DNA of 64,000 nt from JAFGLZ01 sp964622545 (lineage in GTDB: Bacteria > Planctomycetota > Phycisphaerae > UBA1845 > JAFGLZ01): the NCBI GenBank assembly GCA_964622545.1, contig CAZUQM010000010.1, forward strand, positions 119,169 to 183,168, given 5' to 3'. A program made the translations under genes and the position numbers. The notes below the pieces were generated by a model that was not told the DNA's origin, searched no databases, and saw only the letters and a program-made list of their open reading frames with translations. This document shows, one piece after another, positions 27,417 through 34,948 of this stretch. Numbering within the stretch: the first letter of the stretch is position 1; every line of letters starts with the position of its first letter.

Positions 27417-28775
27417 ATGTCGTCCGGATGGTTCAAGTCGGCGCTGTCCCGCTTCGCGAGCGACTACGGCATGTTGCTCGTGCTGCTGCTGCTCTGCGCG
27501 TATTACAGTTGGGTGACCTTCGCCGAGCAGCATCCCACGGGCGCCGATGCGGGCCGCCAGCTCGCCGAGGTGATCGTCGAGCGCTTCGGCGGCGACGCGG
27601 GCGTGCTCATCGTCGCTCGCTCCAGCAAGGAAGACGCCGGGTTCGCCGATACGCTGCGGACCTCGCTCGAGAGACAGGGCGTGACCGTCCTGGAGACGAT
27701 CAAGGGCCAGCCGATCGACGCCCGCGCTGCTCTCGATCAGATCGCCGAGACGGCGAAACTCGACGCCATCGCCTGCAACCGCGTGACGGCCGACTGGAAG
27801 GTCTTCGAGGATTTCGACCGCAAGTTCCCCAAGCTCACCGGCGCGGTCGTCGTCACGCCGACGAGCTATTGGTGGCCCAACTTCCTCAAGCGCGAGAACC
27901 TGCTCAACATCGCCAACCAGATCGTCGTGATCGCGATCCTGGCGATCGGCATGACGATGGTCATCATCACCGGAGGGATCGACCTGTCCGTCGGAAGCCT
28001 GATCGCCCTGTCGGCGTGTGTGACGGGTCTGCTCATCCGCGATGTGGCCGGCGCCGAGCAGGCCTCAGCCTTTGGTATGGCCATGAGCTGTCTCGGCGGC
28101 GTGGCCGTCTGCGGCGCGGTGGGACTGTTCAGCGGGGCGATGGTGACGGTCTTCGCGATCCCGCCGTTCATCACGACGCTGGCGATGATGCTCGTGGCCA
28201 GCGGCTTGGCCTACATCCTGGCCGAAGGGCAGAGCATCTACCAGATCCCCGAGTCGTTCGTCTGGCTCGGGCGCGGGGCCGACCTGCTGAGCATCCCGAA
28301 CGCCGTCGTGCTGATGATCCTGCTGTACGCGTTGGCCCACGTGCTCATGACACAGATGGCGCTCGGTCGGTACATCTACGCCGTCGGCGGCAATCGCGAG
28401 GCCGCGCGGCTTTCGGGTGTGCCGGTCCGCCGCGTGCTGCTGTTCGTCTATACGGTCTGCGGGGCGCTGGCCGGGCTCGGAGGCGTCGTCATGGCCAGCC
28501 AGCTCAAGAGCGGCTCGCCGACGTACGGGCTGATGTACGAGCTGTACACGATCGCCGCGGTCGTCGTCGGCGGCACGAGCCTGTCCGGCGGCGAGGGCAA
28601 GATCCTGGGCACGCTCATCGGAGCGTTCATCATCGCGGTCATTCAGAACGGTATGAACCTCACGGGCGTGGAGAGCTACACGCAGAAGGTCGTGCTCGGG
28701 CTGGTGATCCTCGGGGCGGTGCTGCTGGATATGCTGAAGCGCCGGGGCTGGAGCGTGTTGCGCGGCGAGGGATGA
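27417..28775 (+). CDS. Sugar ABC transporter permease with an extra periplasmic domain
   Basis: A 452-residue inner membrane protein. From about residue 150 on it is an ordinary ribose-type permease (BPD_transp_2), with ITGGIDLSVGSLIALS, FITTLAMMLVASGLAYIL, the coupling region GGNREAARLSGVPV and VVVGGTSLSGGEG. Unusually, the first span (about 18-34) is followed by about 115 periplasmic residues before the next span. This region has an alternating alpha/beta pattern (VLIVARSSKEDAGFADTL, VTVLETIKGQ, LDAIACNRV, GAVVVTPTSY) that resembles one lobe of a type 1 binding protein. Ordinary family members are about 320-350 residues. The extra domain may contact the binding lipoprotein or sense sugar directly. 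Confidence 0.9.
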   Translation: MSSGWFKSALSRFASDYGMLLVLLLLCAYYSWVTFAEQHPTGADAGRQLAEVIVERFGGDAGVLIVARSSKEDAGFADTLRTSLERQGVTVLETIKGQPIDARAALDQIAETAKLDAIACNRVTADWKVFEDFDRKFPKLTGAVVVTPTSYWWPNFLKRENLLNIANQIVVIAILAIGMTMVIITGGIDLSVGSLIALSACVTGLLIRDVAGAEQASAFGMAMSCLGGVAVCGAVGLFSGAMVTVFAIPPFITTLAMMLVASGLAYILAEGQSIYQIPESFVWLGRGADLLSIPNAVVLMILLYALAHVLMTQMALGRYIYAVGGNREAARLSGVPVRRVLLFVYTVCGALAGLGGVVMASQLKSGSPTYGLMYELYTIAAVVVGGTSLSGGEGKILGTLIGAFIIAVIQNGMNLTGVESYTQKVVLGLVILGAVLLDMLKRRGWSVLRGEG

Positions 28776-28955
28776 GAAGTCAGAAGTCACAAAGACTGGA
28801 GTGGCGCACCTGTAGCTTGTGTGCTGTTCGCTGGCGGGGCAATAGAGCGTGCAGTATTCCGTCGAGTTCATGCCGACTGGTCAGAGCTGGGCTGTCCCTC
28901 GCCCGATTCGACCTGCCTTCGCTGAAGCAATCTCTGGGGCAGCCGAGGGCTCGAG

Positions 28956-28978
28956 CACTGGCGGACTAGCCGCCAGTG
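28956..28978. repeat. Dispersed palindrome, family 2, copy 1
   Basis: CACTGGCGG-ACTAG-CCGCCAGTG is a perfect 9-bp stem with a 5-base loop. Partial copies with the same CACTGGCGG arm lie at 30112 and 31171. Confidence 0.7.
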
Positions 28979-29007
28979 GCACCCGGCTCGATGGGATGCG
29001 AATCTAG

Positions 29008-29049
29008 GGTCGAATTCGTGTCCCCCACCGCTGAAGCGATGGGCCACCC
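29008..29049. repeat. Dispersed palindromic repeat, family 1, copy B
   Basis: The sequence GGTCGAATTCGTGTCCCC, then CACCGCTGAAGCGATGGG and CCACCC, matches copy A with only an added C and two transitions. The hairpin is CCCACCGCT-GA-AGCGATGGG (29024-29043). Confidence 0.8.
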
Positions 29050-29077
29050 TGCCCCACATTCGAAAGGATCCCCTTCC

Positions 29078-30091
29078 ATGCGTTTCCTCATCGTCGGCGG
29101 CGGATCGATGGGCAGGCGGCGGATGCGATGCCTGCTGGCCAACGACATCCAACCCGAACAGATCCGCCTGGTCGACGTCCGCGACGACCGGCGGCGGCAG
29201 GCCCTGGAGCTGCACGAGGTCGAGAGCTTGCCGGACCTCGAGGCCGGCCTCGACTGGGACCCGACCGCCGTCATCGTCTCGATCCCACCGCGCTATCACA
29301 TGGACGTGTGTGTGGCTGCGGCCCGTGCGGACAAGACCTTCTTCTGCGAGGTCCCGCTGACGCTGTCGATGGACCGCACCGACGAGCTGACGCGCCTGGT
29401 CGAGCAGAACGGTGTGCTGGCCGCGCCGGGCATCCAGGCCCCGTTCCACCCGCTGGTGCGGCAGGTTCGGGCTTGGCTGGACGACCCGACCTTCGGCACG
29501 CTGCTGACCATTCACCAGGAGTGGGGCCAGTACCTGCCCGATTGGCACCCGTACGAGGATTACCGCAGCTTCTACGCGGCCAAGCAGCACGAGGGCGGCG
29601 CGGCGCTGGACATCCTCGGCCACGAGTTCGCCATGCTCTACTGGCTCCTGCCCGATCGGCTCGCCCGCGTGTTCTGTCGTGGCGGTCGGCTGTCTGGGCT
29701 CGCGATCGACGGCAACGACTGGTGGCAGCTCCTGGCCGAGACGAACGCCGGCGTGCGGGCCACGCTTCAATATGACCTCATCCAGCGATCGGTGACCAAC
29801 GTCGTACGGTTCGTCAGCGAGCGCGGCACGATTGAGTTGGGGCTCGGGGGATCGGTGGTTGAGCGAGCACACGCCCACCGCTACCTGGCCGAGACGGGCG
29901 GGTGGGAGCAGGCGCCACTTCCGGACGACTTCGAATACGAGACGTGCTACGTCGACGAGATCGCGCTGCTGCTTCGCTGCTTGCGCGGCGAGGCAGAGTG
30001 GCATGTGTCGCTGGCGGACGCGCTGGATGTGGTCCGCGCGCTGGAAGCGTGTTTGACCAGTGACGAGCGAGGAGTGTGGGTGGAGGTGTAA
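29078..30091 (+). CDS. Gfo/Idh/MocA-like oxidoreductase with an altered catalytic motif
   Basis: A 337-residue cytosolic protein. The Rossmann fold starts FLIVGGGSMGRRRMRCL and has the acidic LVDVRDD end of strand two. The substrate domain follows, with GGAALDILGHEFAMLYWL and VNDWW-like segments typical of the family. Where the family has E-K-P with the catalytic lysine, this protein reads CEVPLTLS, so the lysine is lost. It may act in binding, scaffolding or a different reaction. The start at ATG 29078 is preferred because upstream in-frame codons lie in the repeat. It follows the ABC importer on the same strand, so a role in the same sugar pathway is plausible. Confidence 0.82.
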   Translation: MRFLIVGGGSMGRRRMRCLLANDIQPEQIRLVDVRDDRRRQALELHEVESLPDLEAGLDWDPTAVIVSIPPRYHMDVCVAAARADKTFFCEVPLTLSMDRTDELTRLVEQNGVLAAPGIQAPFHPLVRQVRAWLDDPTFGTLLTIHQEWGQYLPDWHPYEDYRSFYAAKQHEGGAALDILGHEFAMLYWLLPDRLARVFCRGGRLSGLAIDGNDWWQLLAETNAGVRATLQYDLIQRSVTNVVRFVSERGTIELGLGGSVVERAHAHRYLAETGGWEQAPLPDDFEYETCYVDEIALLLRCLRGEAEWHVSLADALDVVRALEACLTSDERGVWVEV

Positions 30092-30111
30092 GTGCGCGGA
30101 CAGAACTTGTG

Positions 30112-30134
30112 CACTGGCGGGCAAGCCGCTAGAG
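30112..30134. repeat. Dispersed palindrome, family 2, copy 2 (degenerate)
   Basis: CACTGGCGG-GCAAG-CCGCTAGAG keeps the left arm of copy 1 and a decayed right arm. It lies between the stop codons of two convergent genes. Confidence 0.5.
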
Positions 30135-30144
30135 CTGAGTAGCG

Positions 30145-30158
30145 TGCGTCAAGACGCA
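30145..30158. repeat. Dispersed palindrome, family 3, copy 1
   Basis: TGCGTC-AA-GACGCA is a perfect 6-bp palindrome followed by GCCTAG. It is related to copies at 31050, 31134 and 32071, all ending in a CCTA-type tail. Confidence 0.6.
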
Positions 30159-30205
30159 GCCTAGGTCACTCTCAAGACAATACCATCCTATCGAAGACGC
30201 GACCG

Positions 30206-31024
30206 TCAGGAGACAATCAGAAACGCCAGCGGGATGATGACGGCGGCAAGGTACAACGGAAGCGTCAACAGAAGAATCGGCAGTACGGCGATAGCGACTG
30301 CCCGCGGAAAGGACGGCTTCGTCCGCGCCGCGATAGCCCATCCCAAGTTGGACCACCACCATCCCAGCGTCCCCACCACAATGCCAAGCAGGGGCCAAGC
30401 TCCTTCGGACCTCGTTACGTAGGTCCAAACAAGAAGAATCGTTACGGCGATCGCCAGCGCGATAATGTGCGTTGAGAAGCACAACGTCATCACCAGCCAG
30501 AACTGGTAGCTCCGCTCGTGTGGCACGTCCGGGCACACGACGTACTTGTCGAGTGTCTTGGCGATCACGGAGCAGCCGATGCCGTTTGAGACCGCCAGCG
30601 CGCCCATCCCGATGCCTACGAGACAAGCATGGCTACCCCCTGTCAGAACTGTCAACGTGACCTCGAGCGGTCCCCAAGCGACGAGATGCACGACGACGTA
30701 GTAGAACAAGGCATGGTTCACACTCGGCCGGCCGGGCATCCGTGCTCCGAGTCGCTCCGGAGTAAACAGGCTCGCGAATGCCAGCTTGCCGATGGCGAAG
30801 GCTTCACTCGGCGACTGGCCGTGCGGTAGCGGTTGATCCTCTTCTGTAAGGAGCCGAACCAACTCCTGCCGGTCGAACGCCTCGCCACACTCGGGGCAAC
30901 GGTCTTCGGGCAGGCCACGGAGGTTGTAGCCGCAGTGGGGGCAATGAAGCTCGGGTTCATCGGCAGGCAGCGCGAGATCGGCCGGTTGTTGCTCGATTCG
31001 GTTTGTCTCTGCGGTGCGCGTCAA
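30206..31024 (-). CDS. Membrane protein with an N-terminal double zinc ribbon, unknown function
   Basis: About 272 residues. Near the N-terminus CPHCGYNLRGLPEDRCPECG supplies two CxxC pairs, a zinc ribbon often found at the start of planctomycete membrane proteins. The rest has several hydrophobic spans (around ALFYYVVVHLVAWGPLEVTL, LVMTLCFSTHIIALAIAVTI, and the C-terminal VAIAVLPILLLTLPLYLAAV), as in Yip1-like proteins. A TTG start at 31024 with GGAG seven bases upstream is chosen; the frame stays open to 31267, but that part runs through two repeat elements and is probably not translated. No function is assigned. Confidence 0.7.
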   Translation of the reverse strand: MTRTAETNRIEQQPADLALPADEPELHCPHCGYNLRGLPEDRCPECGEAFDRQELVRLLTEEDQPLPHGQSPSEAFAIGKLAFASLFTPERLGARMPGRPSVNHALFYYVVVHLVAWGPLEVTLTVLTGGSHACLVGIGMGALAVSNGIGCSVIAKTLDKYVVCPDVPHERSYQFWLVMTLCFSTHIIALAIAVTILLVWTYVTRSEGAWPLLGIVVGTLGWWWSNLGWAIAARTKPSFPRAVAIAVLPILLLTLPLYLAAVIIPLAFLIVS

Positions 31025-31049
31025 CGCCTGGCTCCGTTGGGATTCTTGA

Positions 31050-31061
31050 TGCGTCAAGACG
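31050..31061. repeat. Dispersed palindrome, family 3, copy 2 (degenerate)
   Basis: TGCGTC-AA-GACG followed by GCCCCTACG. Four base pairs remain in the stem; the loop and tail match the other copies. Confidence 0.5.
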
Positions 31062-31133
31062 GCCCCTACGTTACTACGAGGACCCACTGAGGACAGTGCG
31101 GCTCGGGGGCATGGAGTCGCGGCATTCCGGACA

Positions 31134-31151
31134 GGTGCATCAAGATGCACC
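31134..31151. repeat. Dispersed palindrome, family 3, copy 3
   Basis: GGTGCATC-AA-GATGCACC is a perfect 8-bp stem with a 2-base loop, followed by CTAC. It is the longest copy of this family in the window. Confidence 0.7.
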
Positions 31152-31170
31152 CTACAACTTCGCCGTCCCA

Positions 31171-31184
31171 CACTGGCGGACAAG
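31171..31184. repeat. Dispersed palindrome, family 2, copy 3 (partial)
   Basis: CACTGGCGG-ACAAG matches the left arm and loop of the family. The right side reads GCGACTTCGCC instead of the expected CCGCCAGTG. Confidence 0.4.
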
Positions 31185-31343
31185 GCGACTTCGCCAAGGC
31201 TACGTCGGCCTATGCCGCCCGTGGCATCCGGCACTGCATTGTTCGGCCGCGAAGGGGGCTCGGTCAAGCCTGTCGAGGCCGGTCACAGGCCATCCCGTCG
31301 CTGCTATCGACATTATGGTCAGGCACATCTGTCAAACGTTTCA

Positions 31344-31372
31344 TTGACATAGCTGCCTGACCTAACTAGCGT
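31344..31372 (+). promoter_or_regulatory. Candidate sigma-70 promoter with an overlapping inverted repeat
   Basis: A perfect -35 box TTGACA (31344-31349) and TAGCGT (31367-31372) are separated by 17 bases, 43 bases before the start of the lipoprotein gene. The -35 box is the right half of the inverted repeat TGTCAA-N8-TTGACA (31330-31349), a possible operator. The -10 match is weak. Confidence 0.45.
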
Positions 31373-31415
31373 GATGCGCGTTCGTGGGGGAGGTCCCTTT
31401 CGCGGAGGCGATCCA

Positions 31416-32024
31416 ATGGAGTGGTTCGTTCAGAGGTCGTTTGTGGCAGTGATGGCGGTCGGGCTTGTCGTCGCCCTGGCCGCGTCGGTGGGGTGTTCGG
31501 GCGGTGGCTGGGCGTCGACCGGGCTGAGCATCGCCCGCCATGCATCCAAGGACTCCTCGGGCGGCTCGTCGGCCGGCGGCGACCAGCGTGAGTACTACAT
31601 CGACGTCATGCTCGACGGCAACGAGGGCAGCCGCGAGAAGCACACCGGCGACATCAAGTTCTCCGATGCGGTCAACCAGTCGCCCAGCTTCAAGTACACC
31701 GTTCGGGATAAGGAGGAGTTCGGCAAGATCACGTCGGTCATCCTCAACATCCACCTGATGCATCCCGAACGGAAGGACGCGCCGTTCGACGCCAGCTATG
31801 TGATCGCCTTGGCCTCGGCCGACACCAGCAAGCTCGCGTTCGAGCCGAACCGGACGTACCACTTCGCCGAGAAGCTCGAGGGCGTCAAGGTGATCTACCC
31901 CCAACCGTACAAGGGTGATCGCGACGGCACGGTCAGGCTGCCGGGCAACAGCCATTTCTGCATGACGGTGAGCGTCACGGGCAGCCGCGCCGAAACGGCC
32001 CGCGTCATGTTCGAGACGCGGTAG
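31416..32024 (+). CDS. Lipoprotein of unknown function
   Basis: A 202-residue protein. The ATG at 31416 has GGAGG seven bases upstream and gives a lipoprotein signal (VVALAASVGC, Cys27), then a Ser/Gly-rich linker. The mature part (EYYIDVMLDGNEGSREKHTG, ITSVILNIHLMHPERKDAPF, VSVTGSRAETARVMFETR) looks like a single beta-sandwich domain. No family was recognised. It has its own promoter candidate and is followed by an aminotransferase gene after 204 bases. Probably located on the periplasmic or outer surface. Confidence 0.75.
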   Translation: MEWFVQRSFVAVMAVGLVVALAASVGCSGGGWASTGLSIARHASKDSSGGSSAGGDQREYYIDVMLDGNEGSREKHTGDIKFSDAVNQSPSFKYTVRDKEEFGKITSVILNIHLMHPERKDAPFDASYVIALASADTSKLAFEPNRTYHFAEKLEGVKVIYPQPYKGDRDGTVRLPGNSHFCMTVSVTGSRAETARVMFETR

Positions 32025-32070
32025 GTGGCTACGCTAGGCGGGCCATCCATCAACGCGTCGGAGACGTGCC

Positions 32071-32090
32071 GCATCAGGATGCGCCCTACC
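32071..32090. repeat. Dispersed palindrome, family 3, copy 4
   Basis: GCATC-AG-GATGC (32071-32082) followed by GCCCTACC. Same loop position and CCTAC tail as the other copies; it lies between the lipoprotein gene and the aminotransferase gene. Confidence 0.6.
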
Positions 32091-32228
32091 TCATGCTCCA
32101 CGGACGAGAGCATCCTTGGAGCTGTTGTCCGCCCGTGCGCAGGAGCACAAGCTGCTTGCGGTCCCCAACAAGCTTCCCGCATCGCGTCGCCTAGCGAGAC
32201 GTGCACGTAACCCAAGCGGAGCCACACC

Positions 32229-33212
32229 ATGGAGCTCATCCGCGCCGAAGAGATCATGGTCAGCCACCCCGAACACCAGCGGATGCCGCATGATCCGGCT
32301 TACGTCCTGGGCGGGGCCTTCATCGGCGACCACTTTTGCCCCATCACCGAGGCCGCGATCCCGATCGTCGACTGCGGCTTCATGCACGCCGACGCGGTCT
32401 ACGACGTCGTCAGCGTCAGCCGCGGTGCGTTCTTCCGCCTCGAGGAGCACCAGGCCCGCTTCGCCCAGGCCTGCGAGGCCATCCGCGTGACCAACCCCTA
32501 CGATCGAGACCGCGAGGCCGAGATCCTCCACGAGCTCGTCGCGCGCACCGGTCTCCGCGATGCGTACGTCTGGTGGACGGTGACGCGCGGCATGCCGCCG
32601 ATGGGCCGGGCCGAAATGGTGGACCCCTCGAAGTTCATGAACTGCTTCTACGCCTTCGCAGTCTACTTCATCTTCATGGCCGACGACGAGCAGCGGGCGC
32701 GCGGCGTCGATCTGGTCGTCAGCCGCGACCGCATTCGCATCCCGACGCGGGCCGTCGACCCGCGGGCGAAGAACTTCTGCTGGCTCGACATGCAGATGGC
32801 GCTCTTCGAGGCCGGCGACCGCGGCGCGGAATGGGCCGTCTTGACCGACGAGGACGGCTACCTGGCCGAGGCCGCCGGTGCGAACATCTTCGCGATCATC
32901 GACGGTACCGTGGTCACGCCCGAGGCGGGTTGCCTCGAGGGCATCACCCGCCAGAGCGTCTTCGACCTGTGCGACGAGATCGGCCTGCCGCACGAGGCCG
33001 CACGCATCCACGCCGACCGGCTTCGTTCGGCCGACGAAATCTTCATGACCACCACCGCCGGCAGCGTCATGCCCGTCCGCAGCCTCGACGGCGAGCCCGT
33101 CGCCGGCCGCGACGGGCCGGGCGAGCTGTCGGTGCGGCTGCATAACCTCTACTGGGAGAAGCGCTGGTCGGGCTGGAAGGCCACGCCCGTGCGGTATGAG
33201 TTGGCGGAGTGA
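32229..33212 (+). CDS. Class IV (branched-chain type) PLP aminotransferase
   Basis: A 327-residue fold-type IV PLP enzyme. The PLP lysine is K181 in VDPRAKNFCWLDMQ. The phosphate and glutamate segment is AEAAGANIFAIIDGTVVTP, followed by the LEGITRQSVFDL motif and the conserved EIFMTTTAGSVMPV near the C-terminus. Relatives include branched-chain aminotransferases, D-amino acid aminotransferases and aminodeoxychorismate lyase; the sequence most resembles the first group, but a substrate cannot be fixed. It has a few aromatic-rich additions (FYAFAVYFIFMADDEQ). GGAG is nine bases before the ATG. No leucine or isoleucine biosynthesis gene is nearby. Confidence 0.88.
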   Translation: MELIRAEEIMVSHPEHQRMPHDPAYVLGGAFIGDHFCPITEAAIPIVDCGFMHADAVYDVVSVSRGAFFRLEEHQARFAQACEAIRVTNPYDRDREAEILHELVARTGLRDAYVWWTVTRGMPPMGRAEMVDPSKFMNCFYAFAVYFIFMADDEQRARGVDLVVSRDRIRIPTRAVDPRAKNFCWLDMQMALFEAGDRGAEWAVLTDEDGYLAEAAGANIFAIIDGTVVTPEAGCLEGITRQSVFDLCDEIGLPHEAARIHADRLRSADEIFMTTTAGSVMPVRSLDGEPVAGRDGPGELSVRLHNLYWEKRWSGWKATPVRYELAE

Positions 33213-33653
33213 TGTTCCGGCAGGCATGTCTCACCCGCCCTACCGCCGTGTTTTCACCCGTCCACGGATGACCTCGCTGGGCACAATCACCCTGGGCAAG
33301 CCGCCCAGCCTGGGGACAGTGCCCCACCCGCGGCCGAGCTCCGTTAGTCGGAACTAGCTTCGGGAAGATTGTTTGCGTCTCCGGCCCATAGCCCTGCGGC
33401 ATCCTCCGGCGCACGAAGCCCGATCTCCTGCGAAAGATGGCACGCCCTTTGCCAGGGAGTTCACAACAACGGGCGTTGGACTCGGATACCCGACCTTCGT
33501 GTGCGCGGCACGGGCGGTTGCCGGTCTTCATGACTGCGCGGTCAACGGTGACGGTTCTCGTGTCAAAGGCGGCGGACGGCGGACACGGCCACGCGAAGGC
33601 TCACACCGCAGGGGTCCAATAGGTTACGGGCCAAGCAAGAAGGAGTTCGAGAG
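33213..33653. other. Gene-free stretch upstream of a lipoprotein gene
   Basis: In 441 bases only small hairpins were seen: CTGGGC-AAGCC-GCCCAG (33292-33308), similar in loop to family 2, and TGGGG-ACAGTG-CCCCA (33311-33326). Either could end transcription of the aminotransferase gene. No coding sequence, RNA gene or clear promoter was recognised. Confidence 0.45.
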
Positions 33654-34280
33654 ATGACTAGGATGTCTAGCCGTCGTACGCGCCGTTCGCATCGCCGTTA
33701 CATGGTGCTGGCCGTGGGGGTGGCGACCATTCCCATGATCGCCTGCCAGCCCGGGGCCACGCCGCCCCAGTTCCCCGGGTTGTATGACGTGACACGGGGC
33801 AACACGCAGATCAAGTTCTCGTGGGTGATCGGCTCGGCCGAGGGGGAGTTCGAGCAAAACACCTCGTCCGGCGAGCTCGAGCCGGTGGACCCGAACGATC
33901 TGCCCGAGTTGCTGCAGCCGCTCGCCGAGCAGTGGAACGCCGGCCTGGACGATCTCAACGCCGGCATCGACGAGGTCTTCCCCAACCAGGTGGTCATATC
34001 GCATCCGCAGCCGTGGCTGATCCGTGTGGAGGACCCGAACGATCCGAACGAGTTCTTCCAGGGCGTCAACGGTCAGGACGGCTTCCTGGCCCTGGCGGCC
34101 GGGTTAGGAACGGGCGCCCTCGGGGCGAGCTCCGTCCAGGGCGTCTGGGACGGCGTCGACACCATCACCGGCACGTGGGAGGTGTCGATCACGTTCGGCG
34201 GCAGCGGACCGCAAGGCGGCCTGCTGATGTCGATTGCGATCGTGATCCCGTACGACGCCGTGCTCGTGGCGGAGGAGTAG
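33654..34280 (+). CDS. Lipoprotein of unknown function
   Basis: A 208-residue protein. It has an Arg-rich N-terminus, then a lipoprotein signal ending IPMIAC (Cys31). The mature part contains acidic Pro/Asn/Asp segments (EPVDPNDLPELLQPLAEQWN, VEDPNDPNEFFQG) and a Gly-rich C-terminus. No family was recognised. AAGGAG lies eight bases before the ATG, which makes the start firm. The gene is isolated between gene-free stretches. Confidence 0.72.
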   Translation: MTRMSSRRTRRSHRRYMVLAVGVATIPMIACQPGATPPQFPGLYDVTRGNTQIKFSWVIGSAEGEFEQNTSSGELEPVDPNDLPELLQPLAEQWNAGLDDLNAGIDEVFPNQVVISHPQPWLIRVEDPNDPNEFFQGVNGQDGFLALAAGLGTGALGASSVQGVWDGVDTITGTWEVSITFGGSGPQGGLLMSIAIVIPYDAVLVAEE

Positions 34281-34317
34281 GGCGGTCACCGAAAACGGCG
34301 GTCTTTCCAGAGGGCGA

Positions 34318-34332
34318 GGCTCCCGCCGAGCC
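34318..34332. repeat. Short palindrome after the lipoprotein gene
   Basis: GGCTC-CCGCC-GAGCC, within GAGGGCGAGGCTCCCGCC, forms a 5-bp stem 38 bases after the stop. Only one copy was seen in the window. It may be a decayed terminator or another repeat family. Confidence 0.35.
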
Positions 34333-34451
34333 GGAGTGATTCCGCGTCTGCGGCCCGGCGGACCTCGCTCTTGCATCCCAACAAGGCCACAGCCTCACGA
34401 GGATACCGTTGGCGGGCTGCCTCCTAGGGGCCGTCTTCTTACCTGAGCCCC

Positions 34452-34474
34452 GTAGGCTGAGGCCTCAGGCCTAC
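34452..34474 (-). terminator. Hairpin downstream of the small DUF4177-like gene
   Basis: GTAGGCTGAGG and CCTCAGGCCTAC pair almost completely (one bulged base). The hairpin starts 8 bases after the stop of the minus-strand gene. No T-tract is present, so its role in termination is uncertain. Confidence 0.4.
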
Positions 34475-34481
34475 CCCGGCC

Positions 34482-34724
34482 CTACCAATCCAGGGGCCGC
34501 TTGAACAGCAGGACCTGCCGACTCGCGTGCTCGTAGCTCTCGTTGAAGCACGTGATGAGCTCCCACCCGTCTCGGCCGACCTCGTGCAGGTAGTCCCAGA
34601 TCTTACGGCACGTCGAGAGTGCCTCAGGTTCGCCCGGATCGGCCGAGCCCTGCCACACGCCGTCGACGAAGGTGACGTAGTTATCCTGCATCTGCACGAC
34701 CAGGTACTGGATGGGCTTGGCCAT
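34482..34724 (-). CDS. Small protein of the DUF4177-like type
   Basis: An 80-residue cytosolic protein with the pattern of short proteins that carry a W-E-L motif followed by a terminal beta strand: QYLVVQMQDNYVTFVDGVWQ, WDYLHEVGRDGWELITCFNE and QVLLFKRPLDW. The last two match the DGWEL and V-LxFKRP signature of DUF4177-type proteins, whose role is unknown. GGGAG nine bases before the ATG supports the start. It is a single gene with a hairpin after it. Confidence 0.75.
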   Translation of the reverse strand: MAKPIQYLVVQMQDNYVTFVDGVWQGSADPGEPEALSTCRKIWDYLHEVGRDGWELITCFNESYEHASRQVLLFKRPLDW

Positions 34725-34866
34725 GGTGTTGACTCCCTTCGGCCGGGCAGTGCTGGTGGGTCAACCGCGACCCGCTGAGCGGGTGACGAACAACCCATCC
34801 TACGGCGCTCGGGGTGACGCCACCGCTGAAGACAACAGGGCTCGGTTGCGCCTGGTGATCCCCCGC

Positions 34867-34905
34867 CGAATTCGCGTTCCCTACCGCGGAAGCGTTGGGC
34901 CACCC
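34867..34905. repeat. Dispersed palindromic repeat, family 1, copy C (diverged)
   Basis: CCGAATTCGCGTTCCCTACC then GCGGAAGCGTTGGGCCACCC aligns with copies A and B over its whole length, with several substitutions. It sits between the small gene and the downstream end of the LamG/Asp-box gene. Confidence 0.65.
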
Positions 34906-34948
34906 AGGCGGCATGAGCCGTCTCATCGTTCCGCAGACCTGTCCGCGG

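Larger units (their letters stand above)
28776..29077. other. Gene-free stretch with two repeat families
   Basis: These 302 bases between the permease gene and a Gfo/Idh gene hold a family-2 hairpin (28956-28978) directly followed by a family-1 element (29008-29049). No coding sequence was recognised. AAGGA near 29063 is the ribosome binding site of the next gene. Confidence 0.6.
31025..31343. other. Repeat-rich divergent intergenic region
   Basis: Between the zinc-ribbon membrane protein and the next lipoprotein lie two family-3 palindromes (31050-31061, 31134-31151) and a family-2 arm (31171-31179). No gene was recognised. The promoter for the plus-strand gene is at its right edge. Confidence 0.6.
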
